A stretch of DNA of 32,858 bases from a bacterium (GCA_021780615.1 JAJXYJ010000019.1:1-32858), one strand, 5' to 3'. Shown: positions 16,446 through 25,858, counted from the first letter of the stretch. Notes: generated by a model from the sequence alone, not told the origin. Program-made: numbers and translations.

Positions 16446-18330
16446 ATAGGGAAGTACTTGTTGCCTGAGAAGTCACATTGACTCTGTGATCATAATACCA
16501 TTGCATTACTTCTTGCGCTACTGGGACCGCGTTAAGACTTCCTTGCACCGAATCTTCAATGAGCACCACAATAGCGATGGTAGGATTGGGAACCGGCGCA
16601 TATGCCACCACAAAAGCGTTTTCTTTTGTATTATTTTGAATTTGCGCGCTTCCTGTTTTAGCGGCAATAACCATAGGCACCACACGCATGGGGTAGGCAG
16701 TACCATAATCTTTGGTAACTGTATCAAGCATCCCCTGCTGAACTACCGCAAGGTGAGCAGGATCCTTCATGGTAATTGGCGTCAGCGTTGGAGAGTGCAC
16801 CACTGTCGCATCAGTCGCATCAGTTCCGATACGGGAAGCGATAAAGGGCGTGGGGAGCTTACCGCCATTCGCAATTGCGGAAATGTAACGAATAAGTTCA
16901 AGAGGAGTAATAACTAAATCACCCTGACCGATAGATACGTTATAGGTATCTCCAATGCGCCATATTTGGCCGGTACGATCTTCTTTTTCTTGCGGTGTCG
17001 GAAGGCTTCCTGCATTTTCACCCGGAAGATCAATGCCGGTCTCTTTATTAAGATCGAATTTTTCCCAATACGCATGGAGCATATTAATCCCCAATCCTTT
17101 TTGTGTTCCAAAGCCACCTCCCACTTCATAGAAATAAACATCACTCGATCGAGCAAGGGCAGAATACATATTGACCCATCCCTGAGGCCTCCAATCCAAA
17201 AACCGCGTTGGATGCGCCGGATCATATGGATTAGGAAGGTCCAAATATCCGGGAGAATAGATTGAAGCGAGCGGATCAATGATATTTTCCTCGAGTGCCC
17301 CAAAAGCAACTAATGGTTTAATGGTTGATCCAGGACTATAGAGCCCGGCAATTGCACGGTTAAACATCGGACGAGTCGGATCGGTAAATAATGACGATGT
17401 TAAATTATTACCATCAAAAGACGGCATACTGATAAGAGAAAGAATTTCTCCTGTTTGCGGATTAATGGCAATACCCGCTCCCGAAGTCCGGTTTAACTGC
17501 CCTAAGCGCGTCACCAATGCCGTATAAAATTCTTGCTGTAAAGCGGCATCAATTGTCGTATAAATATTATCACCAGCAACAGGCTGATGAAGCGTTTTTT
17601 CATCAATAACATTGCCGTGGGCATCGCGAAAACTTATCTGCTCCCCATTAACCCCCCGCAACTGAGTGTCATATTGTTTTTCAAGTCCCACCTTGCCAAT
17701 TTCATCATTGAGACGCAACGATGGATTACTGGTTAAATCCGATTGGTTCACCAATCCGATGTATCCTAAAATATGAGAAAATGCCGGTCCATCAAGATAG
17801 TTGCGCGCAAAACCATTTTCAATAACCACCGCGGGATCATTGAGTTTTTTTAATGCGATAATGCCACTTAACGGCACCGCACGCGCAATCGGATAGTATG
17901 CTTGTTGCTCTAAGTCGGTGGCCAACACCTTCTGTTTTATATCAGCAACATTAAAAGGAACAATTGCCGCAATCGTTGCCAGCTCACTATCCAAGTGACT
18001 CTTATCTTTAAGAATTTGTGAGAGGTTTAAGTTCACATCAAAGCTCGGCTCATTGGAAACTAACGGCACTCCATAGCGATCATAGATAATGCCCCGCGGA
18101 GCCTGCAAAATTGTTTCCTGTCCCGCATTGGCCAGCGCGCGAGATTGATAAAAATCTTGCTTAAGATAGGCAAGCTGAAACACCTTTAAAAAAACCAACA
18201 GTACCAAAGCGGCGGCAACCCATGCAAAAATACGAAAACCGCCTCCTGTAATGGGACGCTCAATAATATCGAGCCCTTCGGACAAATCATCCAAAACGGC
18301 ATCTTCTAAGAAAATCTCTTTTTTAGCCAT
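16408..18330 (-). CDS. mrdA: Penicillin-binding protein 2 (transpeptidase)
   Basis: SPGSTIKP, ARSSDVYFYEVGG, AAKTGSAQ active-site motifs; N-terminal TM. Confidence 0.93.
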   Translation of the reverse strand: MAKKEIFLEDAVLDDLSEGLDIIERPITGGGFRIFAWVAAALVLLVFLKVFQLAYLKQDFYQSRALANAGQETILQAPRGIIYDRYGVPLVSNEPSFDVNLNLSQILKDKSHLDSELATIAAIVPFNVADIKQKVLATDLEQQAYYPIARAVPLSGIIALKKLNDPAVVIENGFARNYLDGPAFSHILGYIGLVNQSDLTSNPSLRLNDEIGKVGLEKQYDTQLRGVNGEQISFRDAHGNVIDEKTLHQPVAGDNIYTTIDAALQQEFYTALVTRLGQLNRTSGAGIAINPQTGEILSLISMPSFDGNNLTSSLFTDPTRPMFNRAIAGLYSPGSTIKPLVAFGALEENIIDPLASIYSPGYLDLPNPYDPAHPTRFLDWRPQGWVNMYSALARSSDVYFYEVGGGFGTQKGLGINMLHAYWEKFDLNKETGIDLPGENAGSLPTPQEKEDRTGQIWRIGDTYNVSIGQGDLVITPLELIRYISAIANGGKLPTPFIASRIGTDATDATVVHSPTLTPITMKDPAHLAVVQQGMLDTVTKDYGTAYPMRVVPMVIAAKTGSAQIQNNTKENAFVVAYAPVPNPTIAIVVLIEDSVQGSLNAVPVAQEVMQWYYDHRVNVTSQATSTSLYATTTPATTTSQ

Positions 18331-18809
18331 AAACCGAAGGCAAAGAGGATCATGCCAACGGCAGTATTATAGAGAAATTCCATCAAAAATGGAAACGCCA
18401 CAAATGTATGGGCAAAAGAAAACACCAACCAGAAAAGAGCGGTTCCCACGAGAATAGCACCTATAAAAAGAATCGGCGCCGGACGAAGAACGAATGATCG
18501 TATGATAAAAAAGACAACGACACCCATGATGCCAATAAAAAGCAGTTCATAACTGGGAGATGGTGCGTACTTCGCCCATAATAATTCCGCCAGCAACCAC
18601 ATCATAAACACATACGCATCATCAATAAAAAATGCCAGTGCAAGCGCGCCGACCAACAACACATCAGGACGAATCACCAACGGCATATTCGCAAGAAAAG
18701 AAAGCGCCATGATTCCTGCCAAAAGCCACGCGCCCCGAAGTATCTCCTGCCGTAATGGTGATGAGTGTGTCATGTTCCTAGGGGTGGACTTCCACGTTAC
18801 GCACATCAT
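18306..18809 (-). CDS. mreD: MreD-like membrane protein
   Basis: 167 aa polytopic membrane protein between mreC and mrdA; assignment by synteny. Confidence 0.65.
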   Translation of the reverse strand: MMCVTWKSTPRNMTHSSPLRQEILRGAWLLAGIMALSFLANMPLVIRPDVLLVGALALAFFIDDAYVFMMWLLAELLWAKYAPSPSYELLFIGIMGVVVFFIIRSFVLRPAPILFIGAILVGTALFWLVFSFAHTFVAFPFLMEFLYNTAVGMILFAFGLWLKKRFS

Positions 18810-19461
18810 TCATGCTGTAAGAAAATTGTATAGATGTCTGAAGAAATGCTCCTAATGTATCAGGAGTGATATCACGCACCGTGCCAATGGTAACCCCATA
18901 CATAAAATCTTTTGATGCGTTTACAATGAGATCCCCAGGAGCAATGGGCTTTGTTTTATCAATAAGAGTAACCAACGGACTCACTCCTCCTTTTAAAAGT
19001 CCATCGACTTGTTGGGCGCCAATACGCACCGGAAGAGAAAATGCCGGATCAAAAACAGTCATCACTTCACTCTCGTGAGGAGTCACTCGTGTCACCTGAC
19101 CAATGAGAACTCGAGAAGGAATAAAAACACCCTCACCAGTCATAACACCGTCAAGACTTCCCTTATCAAGAAAAATCCTATTTTTGGTATTGAACGGATA
19201 GGCCGAAAAAACCTGCGCGGAAATCTCCCCTGTTGAAGAAGCAATGGCAATATGTTGCTGGAGCGCAAAGAGTTCGTTTTTTAACCCATCGTTCTCCTGA
19301 TGCAACGTGGTATTTTCTTCGACGATACTGGAAAGAGAAAAAATGTGAGACAATGATGAAAAAATTTCAAGAGGTTTTGCAATGAAAAACCCCGTCCCAA
19401 TCAGTATCACAAGGATACCGGAAATACTCATAAGAATCACACGCTGATACTGCTGGTGCAT
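18778..19461 (-). CDS. mreC: Rod shape-determining protein MreC
   Basis: TM, coiled coil, beta domain with RVLIGQVTRVTPHESEVMTVFDPAFSLPVRI; follows mreB. Confidence 0.9.
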   Translation of the reverse strand: MHQQYQRVILMSISGILVILIGTGFFIAKPLEIFSSLSHIFSLSSIVEENTTLHQENDGLKNELFALQQHIAIASSTGEISAQVFSAYPFNTKNRIFLDKGSLDGVMTGEGVFIPSRVLIGQVTRVTPHESEVMTVFDPAFSLPVRIGAQQVDGLLKGGVSPLVTLIDKTKPIAPGDLIVNASKDFMYGVTIGTVRDITPDTLGAFLQTSIQFSYSMNDVRNVEVHP

Positions 19462-19463
19462 AG

Positions 19464-20504
19464 TTATTCAAGAATAATAGGCTTGAGAGCAAGCGCAAAG
19501 ACGTCCATATATGCATCGATATTTTCGGCGGCAATACCGGTACCCCGCACCACACAGGTGAGCGGATCATCGACAAGAATCGTTTTGACTGAAAGTTCTT
19601 TTTCAATAAATTCTCCAAGCCCTCGCAATAAACTACCTCCTCCTGAAAGGTAAATGCCCCGCTTGAGAATATCTCCCGAAAGTTCCGGGGGTGTTTTTTC
19701 TATAATATCTTTTATAGATTCAACCATGTGCTTAAGCAATGGCAACAACGTTCCGCGTACTTGCGTGTCTTTAATGAGTACTTCACGAGGAAGTCCTAAC
19801 GACAAATCCCGTCCTGAGACGGCTAAATCAAGTCGCTCAGCCAATGGTAACGCGGAACCAATTTCTATCTTAATGCGTTCCGCGGTCGGTTCACCGATGG
19901 CGATTTTAAATTCGTCCCGCACAAAACGCATAATTTCATCGTTCAACTTATCACCGGCAACTTTAAGACTTCGGGATACCACCACACCCCCCATAGAAAT
20001 GACGGCAATCTCCGTGGTCCCTCCGCCAATATCAACAATCATGTTTGCGGTCGGCTCCCCAATCGGCAATCCGGCACCCAACACTGCGGCAATGGGTTCT
20101 TCCAAAAGATATACGCTTGATGCCCCCGATGAAATAACCGCATCCTCTACCGACTTGCGTTCAACTTCAGTCAAATTAGTGGGAACGGCAACCACCGCAC
20201 GCACATATCGAAACAACGAATCACGCTTTATCTTTTTTATGTAGTTTTTAAGAATTTCCTGTGTCATAAGGAAATCAGAAATAACGCCGTTGACTAACGG
20301 ACGAATAACCTCAATATGCGCCGGTGTACGGCCCATCATACGCTTTGCCTCGTTACCAATCGCCAATACCTGACTCGTTTTGGTATTTAACGCGATGACC
20401 GTCGGCTCATTGACCACAATTCCCTCTCCTTTGACATACATCAGCGTATTTGCTGTTCCCAAATCAACACCAATATCAGTCTTTAACCCATTCAATATAC
20501 CCAT
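19464..20504 (-). CDS. mreB: Rod shape-determining protein MreB
   Basis: DIGVDLGTANTLMYVKGEGIVVNEPTVIAL, GGGTTEIAVIS. Confidence 0.97.
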   Translation of the reverse strand: MGILNGLKTDIGVDLGTANTLMYVKGEGIVVNEPTVIALNTKTSQVLAIGNEAKRMMGRTPAHIEVIRPLVNGVISDFLMTQEILKNYIKKIKRDSLFRYVRAVVAVPTNLTEVERKSVEDAVISSGASSVYLLEEPIAAVLGAGLPIGEPTANMIVDIGGGTTEIAVISMGGVVVSRSLKVAGDKLNDEIMRFVRDEFKIAIGEPTAERIKIEIGSALPLAERLDLAVSGRDLSLGLPREVLIKDTQVRGTLLPLLKHMVESIKDIIEKTPPELSGDILKRGIYLSGGGSLLRGLGEFIEKELSVKTILVDDPLTCVVRGTGIAAENIDAYMDVFALALKPIILE

Positions 20505-20515
20505 ATAAATAAAGA

Positions 20516-21766
20516 TTATGCCTTAAAATACTGCGTTATGAACGAAAAATCAACCTGTGAAGCATCGGGCTTTGCCCGTTCTTTAAATTCCACACGTTCT
20601 CCCGTTTTTGCACTGACCACGAGCCGCACAGGAATACCGATAAGATCGCTCTCGGCAAATTTTTCTCCAGCAGAAATTCCTTCACGATCATCATAGAGCA
20701 CCTCAATACCTTCGGCCCGCAGGCGGTCATACACCCCCTGCGCCTTGGCTAAAATATCTTTTTTTTGAGCTTCGTCCGCCGGGACGATGGCAAGCAGGTG
20801 TGCTTGAAATGGAGCAACGCTCGCGGGCCATAGCAAACCCTTTTCATCATGAAAAAGTTCGGCAATAATACCCATGAGCCGAGAAATACCAATACCGTAG
20901 CACCCCATAATAACCGCATGCGATGTGCCGGCATGATCGGTGTACTGAAGTTTAAAAGGATCAGAATATTTTGTCTTCAGTTGAAAAATATTTCCCACTT
21001 CGCTGGCGGCAACGACCGTCAACGGTTTCCCGCACGTGGGACACGCATCGCCATCCTGCGCTTCATTAATTTCTCTGTTTTGCGCGAATTGGCACACGGC
21101 ACAATACACGATACGATCTTCGCCGCTGGCAACCTGTACTTGAAATTCATGGGAGAACTTAGAAAATGTCCCTCCTGATGCCTCAACTAAGAGCGCGTCA
21201 AGTCCGAGGCGTTTGAATATTGTTGTATATGCGACAATGGCTCGTTGGTAATACATTTCCAAATCAGCTTCGTCAGTATGAAATGAGTACAGATCTTTCA
21301 TTAAAAATTCTCTGCCACGCAGAAGCCCCGATTTTGCACGCGCTTCATCGCGAAACTTTGTTTGTATCTGATACAGCGCCATGGGAAGATCTTTATAGGA
21401 AAAAATCGCCCGCTGTGCCACGGGCACCACAATTTCTTCGTGAGTCGGTCCCAGGGCATACTCTTTTTTATCACGCGCAATAACCTTAAAAAGCACATCC
21501 AACGAATCCCACCGGCCCGTCTGCTGCCAATTTTCACGAGGATGCAGGACCGGCATTAAGACCTCTTGCGCACCCAATGCATTCATTTCATCACGAACAA
21601 TACACTCGATATGGTGAAGCACCCGGAGCCCCAAAGGAAGAAAGGTATACACCCCTGCCATAAGTTTATCAATAAAACCGGCGCGGATAAGAATCTGCGC
21701 ATTGTAGGCCTCTTCATCTTTTGGAGCTTCTTTGCGAATAAAATGAGATAAGTGTGATTGAAGCAT
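20516..21766 (-). CDS. proS: Prolyl-tRNA synthetase, short form
   Basis: GVYTFLPLGLRVLHHIE, ALGPTHEEIV, IQTKFRDEARAKSGLLRGREFLMKDLYSF, GCYGIGISRLMG. Confidence 0.96.
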   Translation of the reverse strand: MLQSHLSHFIRKEAPKDEEAYNAQILIRAGFIDKLMAGVYTFLPLGLRVLHHIECIVRDEMNALGAQEVLMPVLHPRENWQQTGRWDSLDVLFKVIARDKKEYALGPTHEEIVVPVAQRAIFSYKDLPMALYQIQTKFRDEARAKSGLLRGREFLMKDLYSFHTDEADLEMYYQRAIVAYTTIFKRLGLDALLVEASGGTFSKFSHEFQVQVASGEDRIVYCAVCQFAQNREINEAQDGDACPTCGKPLTVVAASEVGNIFQLKTKYSDPFKLQYTDHAGTSHAVIMGCYGIGISRLMGIIAELFHDEKGLLWPASVAPFQAHLLAIVPADEAQKKDILAKAQGVYDRLRAEGIEVLYDDREGISAGEKFAESDLIGIPVRLVVSAKTGERVEFKERAKPDASQVDFSFITQYFKA

Positions 21767-21778
21767 AGGGATAAAATA

Positions 21779-21885
21779 ATTTTACAATTTTCAATTTCCA
21801 ATTTTCAGTAAATTTTCAATTGATTAATTTTAAAATTTAAAAATTCAATGATCATTGGAAATTGGTCATTGATAATTGCTGAGTC
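21779..21885. repeat. Heptad-array intergenic element, copy C
   Basis: TTTTACA|ATTTTCA|ATTTCCA|ATTTTCA...TCATTGG|AAATTGG|TCATTGA|TAATTGC. Confidence 0.8.
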
Positions 21886-22927
21886 ATAGCAAATGCATCA
21901 CGTCCCGAACAGTGATAAACAATAATAGACCAATAACCAAGAGGAATCCAATGCCATTGACGACATACTGTACTTTGGCGGCAATCGGCTTGCGACGAAT
22001 CTTTTCAGCAATCACAAACACCATGCGCCCCCCATCCAGCGCTGGAAAAGGAAATACATTCAATGCCGCCAAATTAATAGAAATGAGTGCCGCCAAATTG
22101 AGCACGTATACAACTCCCATTGATGATGCCTGTGCGGTTGCCTGATAAATTCCCACCGGGCCCGATAAATAAGAAAGCACACTAGGGCCGCCAAAAAGAC
22201 TGGCAATGAGCTTGAAAAGCAACATAAAGATCAGCGAAAAAATCTGAGCCGCCGAAACAAGACCATCCCCGAATGCGGCAAAGAACGGTTCTTGCGGCGC
22301 CCCACCGCCAGCAATACCAATACCCAACGCACCTTCCCCTTGTGGCGGATGCACGCGCGGCACAACCGACAAAGCAACAGATGCGCCATGGCGAATCACC
22401 TGAAAAGAAAACTGCGACCCCGCATGCGCATTCACTGCCGCAATAAAATCATCAGGATTAGAAAACCCGACAATAACATCACCCTGTTGCATTCCCGCAC
22501 TCAGTGCCGGAGAATCAGCGGCAATGTCGGTGACTACCACAGTCGGCCGAGCGCCAATAATAAAGACAAGCGTTAACAAGAGCCATCCGACCAAAAAATT
22601 CATCACCACCCCTGCCACAAGCACGATAATTTTTTGCCATGCCGGATGGGATGCAAAAAACCGCTCGCGGGGAATCGCCTTTTGGTCTTCGGTCAGTTCT
22701 TCATCAATGCCATTTTCCCCCGGAATCTTTACATATCCCCCTAAAGGAATCGCGTTAATACTCACTAGTGTCTCACCTCTCTTCTTTGACCACAGGCGGG
22801 GCGGAAATCCAATACCGAATTCTTCCACATACATCCCAAATTTTTTTGCGGTAAAAAAATGCCCCCACTCATGGGCGATAATCAATGCGGCAAGTATGAC
22901 GATGAAAATAATAATATCGAGAAACAT
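21884..22927 (-). CDS. rseP: Site-2 protease / RseP family zinc metalloprotease
   Basis: AHEWGHFFTAKKFG, PDZ segment, NVFPFPALDGGRMVFV. Confidence 0.93.
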   Translation of the reverse strand: MFLDIIIFIVILAALIIAHEWGHFFTAKKFGMYVEEFGIGFPPRLWSKKRGETLVSINAIPLGGYVKIPGENGIDEELTEDQKAIPRERFFASHPAWQKIIVLVAGVVMNFLVGWLLLTLVFIIGARPTVVVTDIAADSPALSAGMQQGDVIVGFSNPDDFIAAVNAHAGSQFSFQVIRHGASVALSVVPRVHPPQGEGALGIGIAGGGAPQEPFFAAFGDGLVSAAQIFSLIFMLLFKLIASLFGGPSVLSYLSGPVGIYQATAQASSMGVVYVLNLAALISINLAALNVFPFPALDGGRMVFVIAEKIRRKPIAAKVQYVVNGIGFLLVIGLLLFITVRDVMHLL

Positions 22928-22948
22928 GGTAAAATGGGTGGTAAGGGA

Positions 22949-23095
22949 TATGTAGTAAGTAGTAAGTAGTAAGTAGTAGGAAGTAGGAAGTAGGAGAAAA
23001 CTAATTTTTGAATTTTTAATTTTGTAATTTTATAAATAAATCTTAATGTTTAAAACATTAAAAATTTAAAAATTATAAAATTTAAATATTATCTC
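22949..23095. repeat. Intergenic 7-bp-periodic arrays upstream of rseP
   Basis: (GTAGTAA)3 GTAGTAG GAAGTAG GAAGTAG, then TTTTGAA|TTTTTAA|TTTTGTA|ATTTTAT. Confidence 0.7.
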
Positions 23096-23097
23096 AT

Positions 23098-23646
23098 CTA
23101 CTCATTTATCTCTGCGGTCTTTTTTTCTACCAAGACATCAACATCCTTATTAAATACATCCATAACCTGCTGCATCTTTTTTTCAAGTTCAAAGGTATCG
23201 TCCTTGGTTAACTTCCCTTCTTTTTCTTGCGCGGTTATTTCTTTTTTAATTTCATCACGCGCCGCTCGCGATTTTATACGTGCATCCTCCGCCTTCGTGC
23301 GAACAATTTTAATAAACTCATCGCGCCGCTCCTGTGTGAGTGATGGCAAATTAACATGAATGACAGTACCCTCTTGAGCGGCCATGCTATTAAGGCGGGC
23401 GCTGACAGCCGCAGTAACAGCTCCCACTGCGGCACCATCCCACACTGAAATCTGTATCTCACGGGGAGGAATAATGCTAATCGATCCCAACTGTTTAAGG
23501 GGCATTTTTTGGCCGTAGTATTCAACCGAAATATCTTCAACTAACGCACTTGTCGGACGCGAACCACGAATAGAGGCAACATCATCCTTAAAAAACTTCA
23601 GAATATCAGCGATTTTTTTCTCTAATGTATGTATAAAGGTGTCCAT
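23098..23646 (-). CDS. frr: Ribosome recycling factor
   Basis: ASIRGSRPTSALVEDISVEYYGQKMPLKQLGSISIIPPREIQISVWD, TQERRDEFIKIVRTKAEDARI. Confidence 0.97.
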   Translation of the reverse strand: MDTFIHTLEKKIADILKFFKDDVASIRGSRPTSALVEDISVEYYGQKMPLKQLGSISIIPPREIQISVWDGAAVGAVTAAVSARLNSMAAQEGTVIHVNLPSLTQERRDEFIKIVRTKAEDARIKSRAARDEIKKEITAQEKEGKLTKDDTFELEKKMQQVMDVFNKDVDVLVEKKTAEINE

Positions 23647-23652
23647 GGCGAT

Positions 23653-23681
23653 AGTATACGATAGGAGTATCGCAAACGCAA
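23653..23681 (-). promoter_or_regulatory. frr promoter TTGCGT-17-TATACT, near-leaderless
   Basis: -10 at 23653-23658, ATG at 23646, leaving 6 nt between. Confidence 0.6.
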
Positions 23682-23703
23682 ACAGCTCCTTGTAAGGAGC
23701 TGT
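23682..23703 (-). terminator. Hairpin between the holB/BNR unit and the frr promoter
   Basis: ACAGCTCCTT ac AAGGAGCTGT, perfect 10-bp stem, abutting the frr -35. Confidence 0.55.
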
Positions 23704-23734
23704 GTGCAGAAAAACAAAACAAATTAAGAATATA

Positions 23735-24805
23735 TTAATAGGTAAGGAGCACTAACCCATCACCTTCAAAAAAGAATCTGGTTGGTGTAAAAGATGTGGC
23801 AGTATCTTGAGTCTTCCAGCTCGTTCCCCCATCCGTACTCATAAACAATCGTCCATCAGAAAAGACATATACGGTTGTACCATGTACCTCAAACGCATTG
23901 ATGGTACTGGAAAGTAGTGGGATATGTTTTAACACGACAAATGTTTTTCCCGCATCATCGCTACGCCAAATGCCTTCGCTTGTCTGCACATAAAGTACTC
24001 CATTGGTATCAAACGCCATATGAATCACCGACGCCGATGAAGCAAAGAGCCCACCTCCCGGAACAATCACTTGGCTAAACGGTCCCGCCAACGACTCACC
24101 GGTAATCAAAACGCCCGACTTTAAAAGAATATACCACTCATTATTATGACTCACCATGCGCGCCACCGGTGACTTGAAAACATACACCACTTCACTGGTA
24201 TGCATCTTCCACGAATACTGGATCACTTGTCCATTGGAAAGCCCCACATAAAGATACGATGCGGTAGGGACCATGTCGTATGCGGCTTCGTGTTTAAAAT
24301 TAAGCAGGGGCGTCAGGGTAAAAAAATTATCCGTCGTTTGATACATAACCCCTTCACCATTTTGAAAAACAGATATCAAATAAGTAGTGCTTCCCGTCTG
24401 TACAATACGCAAAACACTGGCATCAGATGTTATTTCATTATTTGAAGACGTAAACTGGTGCCATGTTAGTCCGCTATCAAAACTCAAAACCATACCATGA
24501 TCAGTGGCAAGATAGAGTGTACGCGGTTGTGTTGTTGTTTGAGTTGCCACATCAAACACGTGCAAGGGTGTATTGCTCTGTATCGTTGCACTGTGCACAT
24601 TGGCAAATGTGTCGTATGAAATAAGAAAGGTGCCATTCTCTGCGGGAGCGCCGGTAAATGCCGATGCGGCCGATGCCAACAATGTTCCACCCGATCCTGA
24701 GGGTAACAGCCCTGCGATTCCCGTGGGATTCAAAAGAGAAATACCCCAAAAGACGCCGATGAAGGCGATGATAATAAGAAGCGAAAAAGTCAGTGTATCG
24801 TCCAT
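23735..24805 (-). CDS. Membrane-anchored BNR/Asp-box (YCF48/sortilin-like) beta-propeller protein
   Basis: N-terminal TM; repeats SFDSGLTWHQF, SDDAGKTFVVL, STDGGTSWKTQ. Confidence 0.85.
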   Translation of the reverse strand: MDDTLTFSLLIIIAFIGVFWGISLLNPTGIAGLLPSGSGGTLLASAASAFTGAPAENGTFLISYDTFANVHSATIQSNTPLHVFDVATQTTTQPRTLYLATDHGMVLSFDSGLTWHQFTSSNNEITSDASVLRIVQTGSTTYLISVFQNGEGVMYQTTDNFFTLTPLLNFKHEAAYDMVPTASYLYVGLSNGQVIQYSWKMHTSEVVYVFKSPVARMVSHNNEWYILLKSGVLITGESLAGPFSQVIVPGGGLFASSASVIHMAFDTNGVLYVQTSEGIWRSDDAGKTFVVLKHIPLLSSTINAFEVHGTTVYVFSDGRLFMSTDGGTSWKTQDTATSFTPTRFFFEGDGLVLLTY

Positions 24806-25668
24806 ATGATATGTTTAAGGTGAATACGTTTACTTAACGTAAATAATTGATCTTGTGCCATAAGGCGAACCACTGCGTGGAGTGCGGCGGCATGACGAAC
24901 AACATCACGATGCAACACTAAAAGCAATTGTTCAAAAAAGGCAGTCCAGTGAGCGGGACTTTGACTGACAAAGTCATACACCGCATCACTGATGGCGCGG
25001 CGCTCGATGGAAGTTTTTCCCACCGCACCGGCACGTAACGCAAGTTGTTGCGCGTGGGCGACAAGTGATAACGTATCACTCGCAGACGCCACTACACGAC
25101 CTATCCTGCCATAAGCATCCTTGATCGAAGTAACGTCCTTTATTATATCATATTTACTACAAAAGTCAAGCATCTCCTTATCACTCAAGGGAGGGACATA
25201 TACCTTCACAAAACGTGAGGCTACAGGCGGCAAAAAGACACTCGCATCATAAGCGGTGGCTATAATAAGACTATGCGCAGGGGGCTCTTCAAGAATCTTA
25301 AGGAGGGCATTTTGAGCCTGATCAGTAAGCCAATGTGCATCACGAATAATCACACTCCGATATGGAGAGAGCGCCGGCGTCTCATAGAGAAAGTGCTCAA
25401 TATCACGAACCGCATCAATACCCACACTTTCAGTAGGCGCGCCATCCCCCACCTCACGTACCATGGCAGAAAAATCGATAACATGCGTTTCTTGCAATGG
25501 TCGAGTAGGCACATCAAATACTCCTGTTTCAAGATAAGTGGCAAGCGCGTGTGCAAAGTGAAACTTTCCCGTCTGTGGCTGTCCATAGAAAAGATATGCA
25601 TGCGAAAGTGCCCGCGCATCAGCGAGTCGTTGAAATGTCTTTTGCAAATGATCAAATCCGTAGAGCAC
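24790..25668 (-). CDS. holB: DNA polymerase III delta' subunit
   Basis: HAYLFYGQPQTGKFHFAHALA (Walker A), QAQNALLKILEEPPAHSLIIATA; GTG start. Confidence 0.88.
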   Translation of the reverse strand: MLYGFDHLQKTFQRLADARALSHAYLFYGQPQTGKFHFAHALATYLETGVFDVPTRPLQETHVIDFSAMVREVGDGAPTESVGIDAVRDIEHFLYETPALSPYRSVIIRDAHWLTDQAQNALLKILEEPPAHSLIIATAYDASVFLPPVASRFVKVYVPPLSDKEMLDFCSKYDIIKDVTSIKDAYGRIGRVVASASDTLSLVAHAQQLALRAGAVGKTSIERRAISDAVYDFVSQSPAHWTAFFEQLLLVLHRDVVRHAAALHAVVRLMAQDQLFTLSKRIHLKHIIWTIH

Positions 25669-25756
25669 AATACGTAAAGAGTGGTGCTTAAATATTTTTT
25701 GTATAATTTAGAGAACAAGGCTTATCCCAAAGATACCATACAAAAATCTGCATTCT

Positions 25757-25858
25757 TTACGTAATTTACAATGTACAATTTTCAATTTACAATTAATTTC
25801 TTAATTAAATAATTTTAAAATTAATTGATCATTGGTTATTGATCATTGAAAATTTTCT
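25757..25858. repeat. Heptad-array intergenic element, copy D
   Basis: ATTTACA|ATGTACA|ATTTTCA|ATTTACA...TTGATCA|TTGGTTA|TTGATCA|TTGAAAA. Confidence 0.8.

Noticed and set aside
19654-20244. Plus-strand 196-aa ORF
   Set aside because: Antisense to mreB; no recognisable domain.
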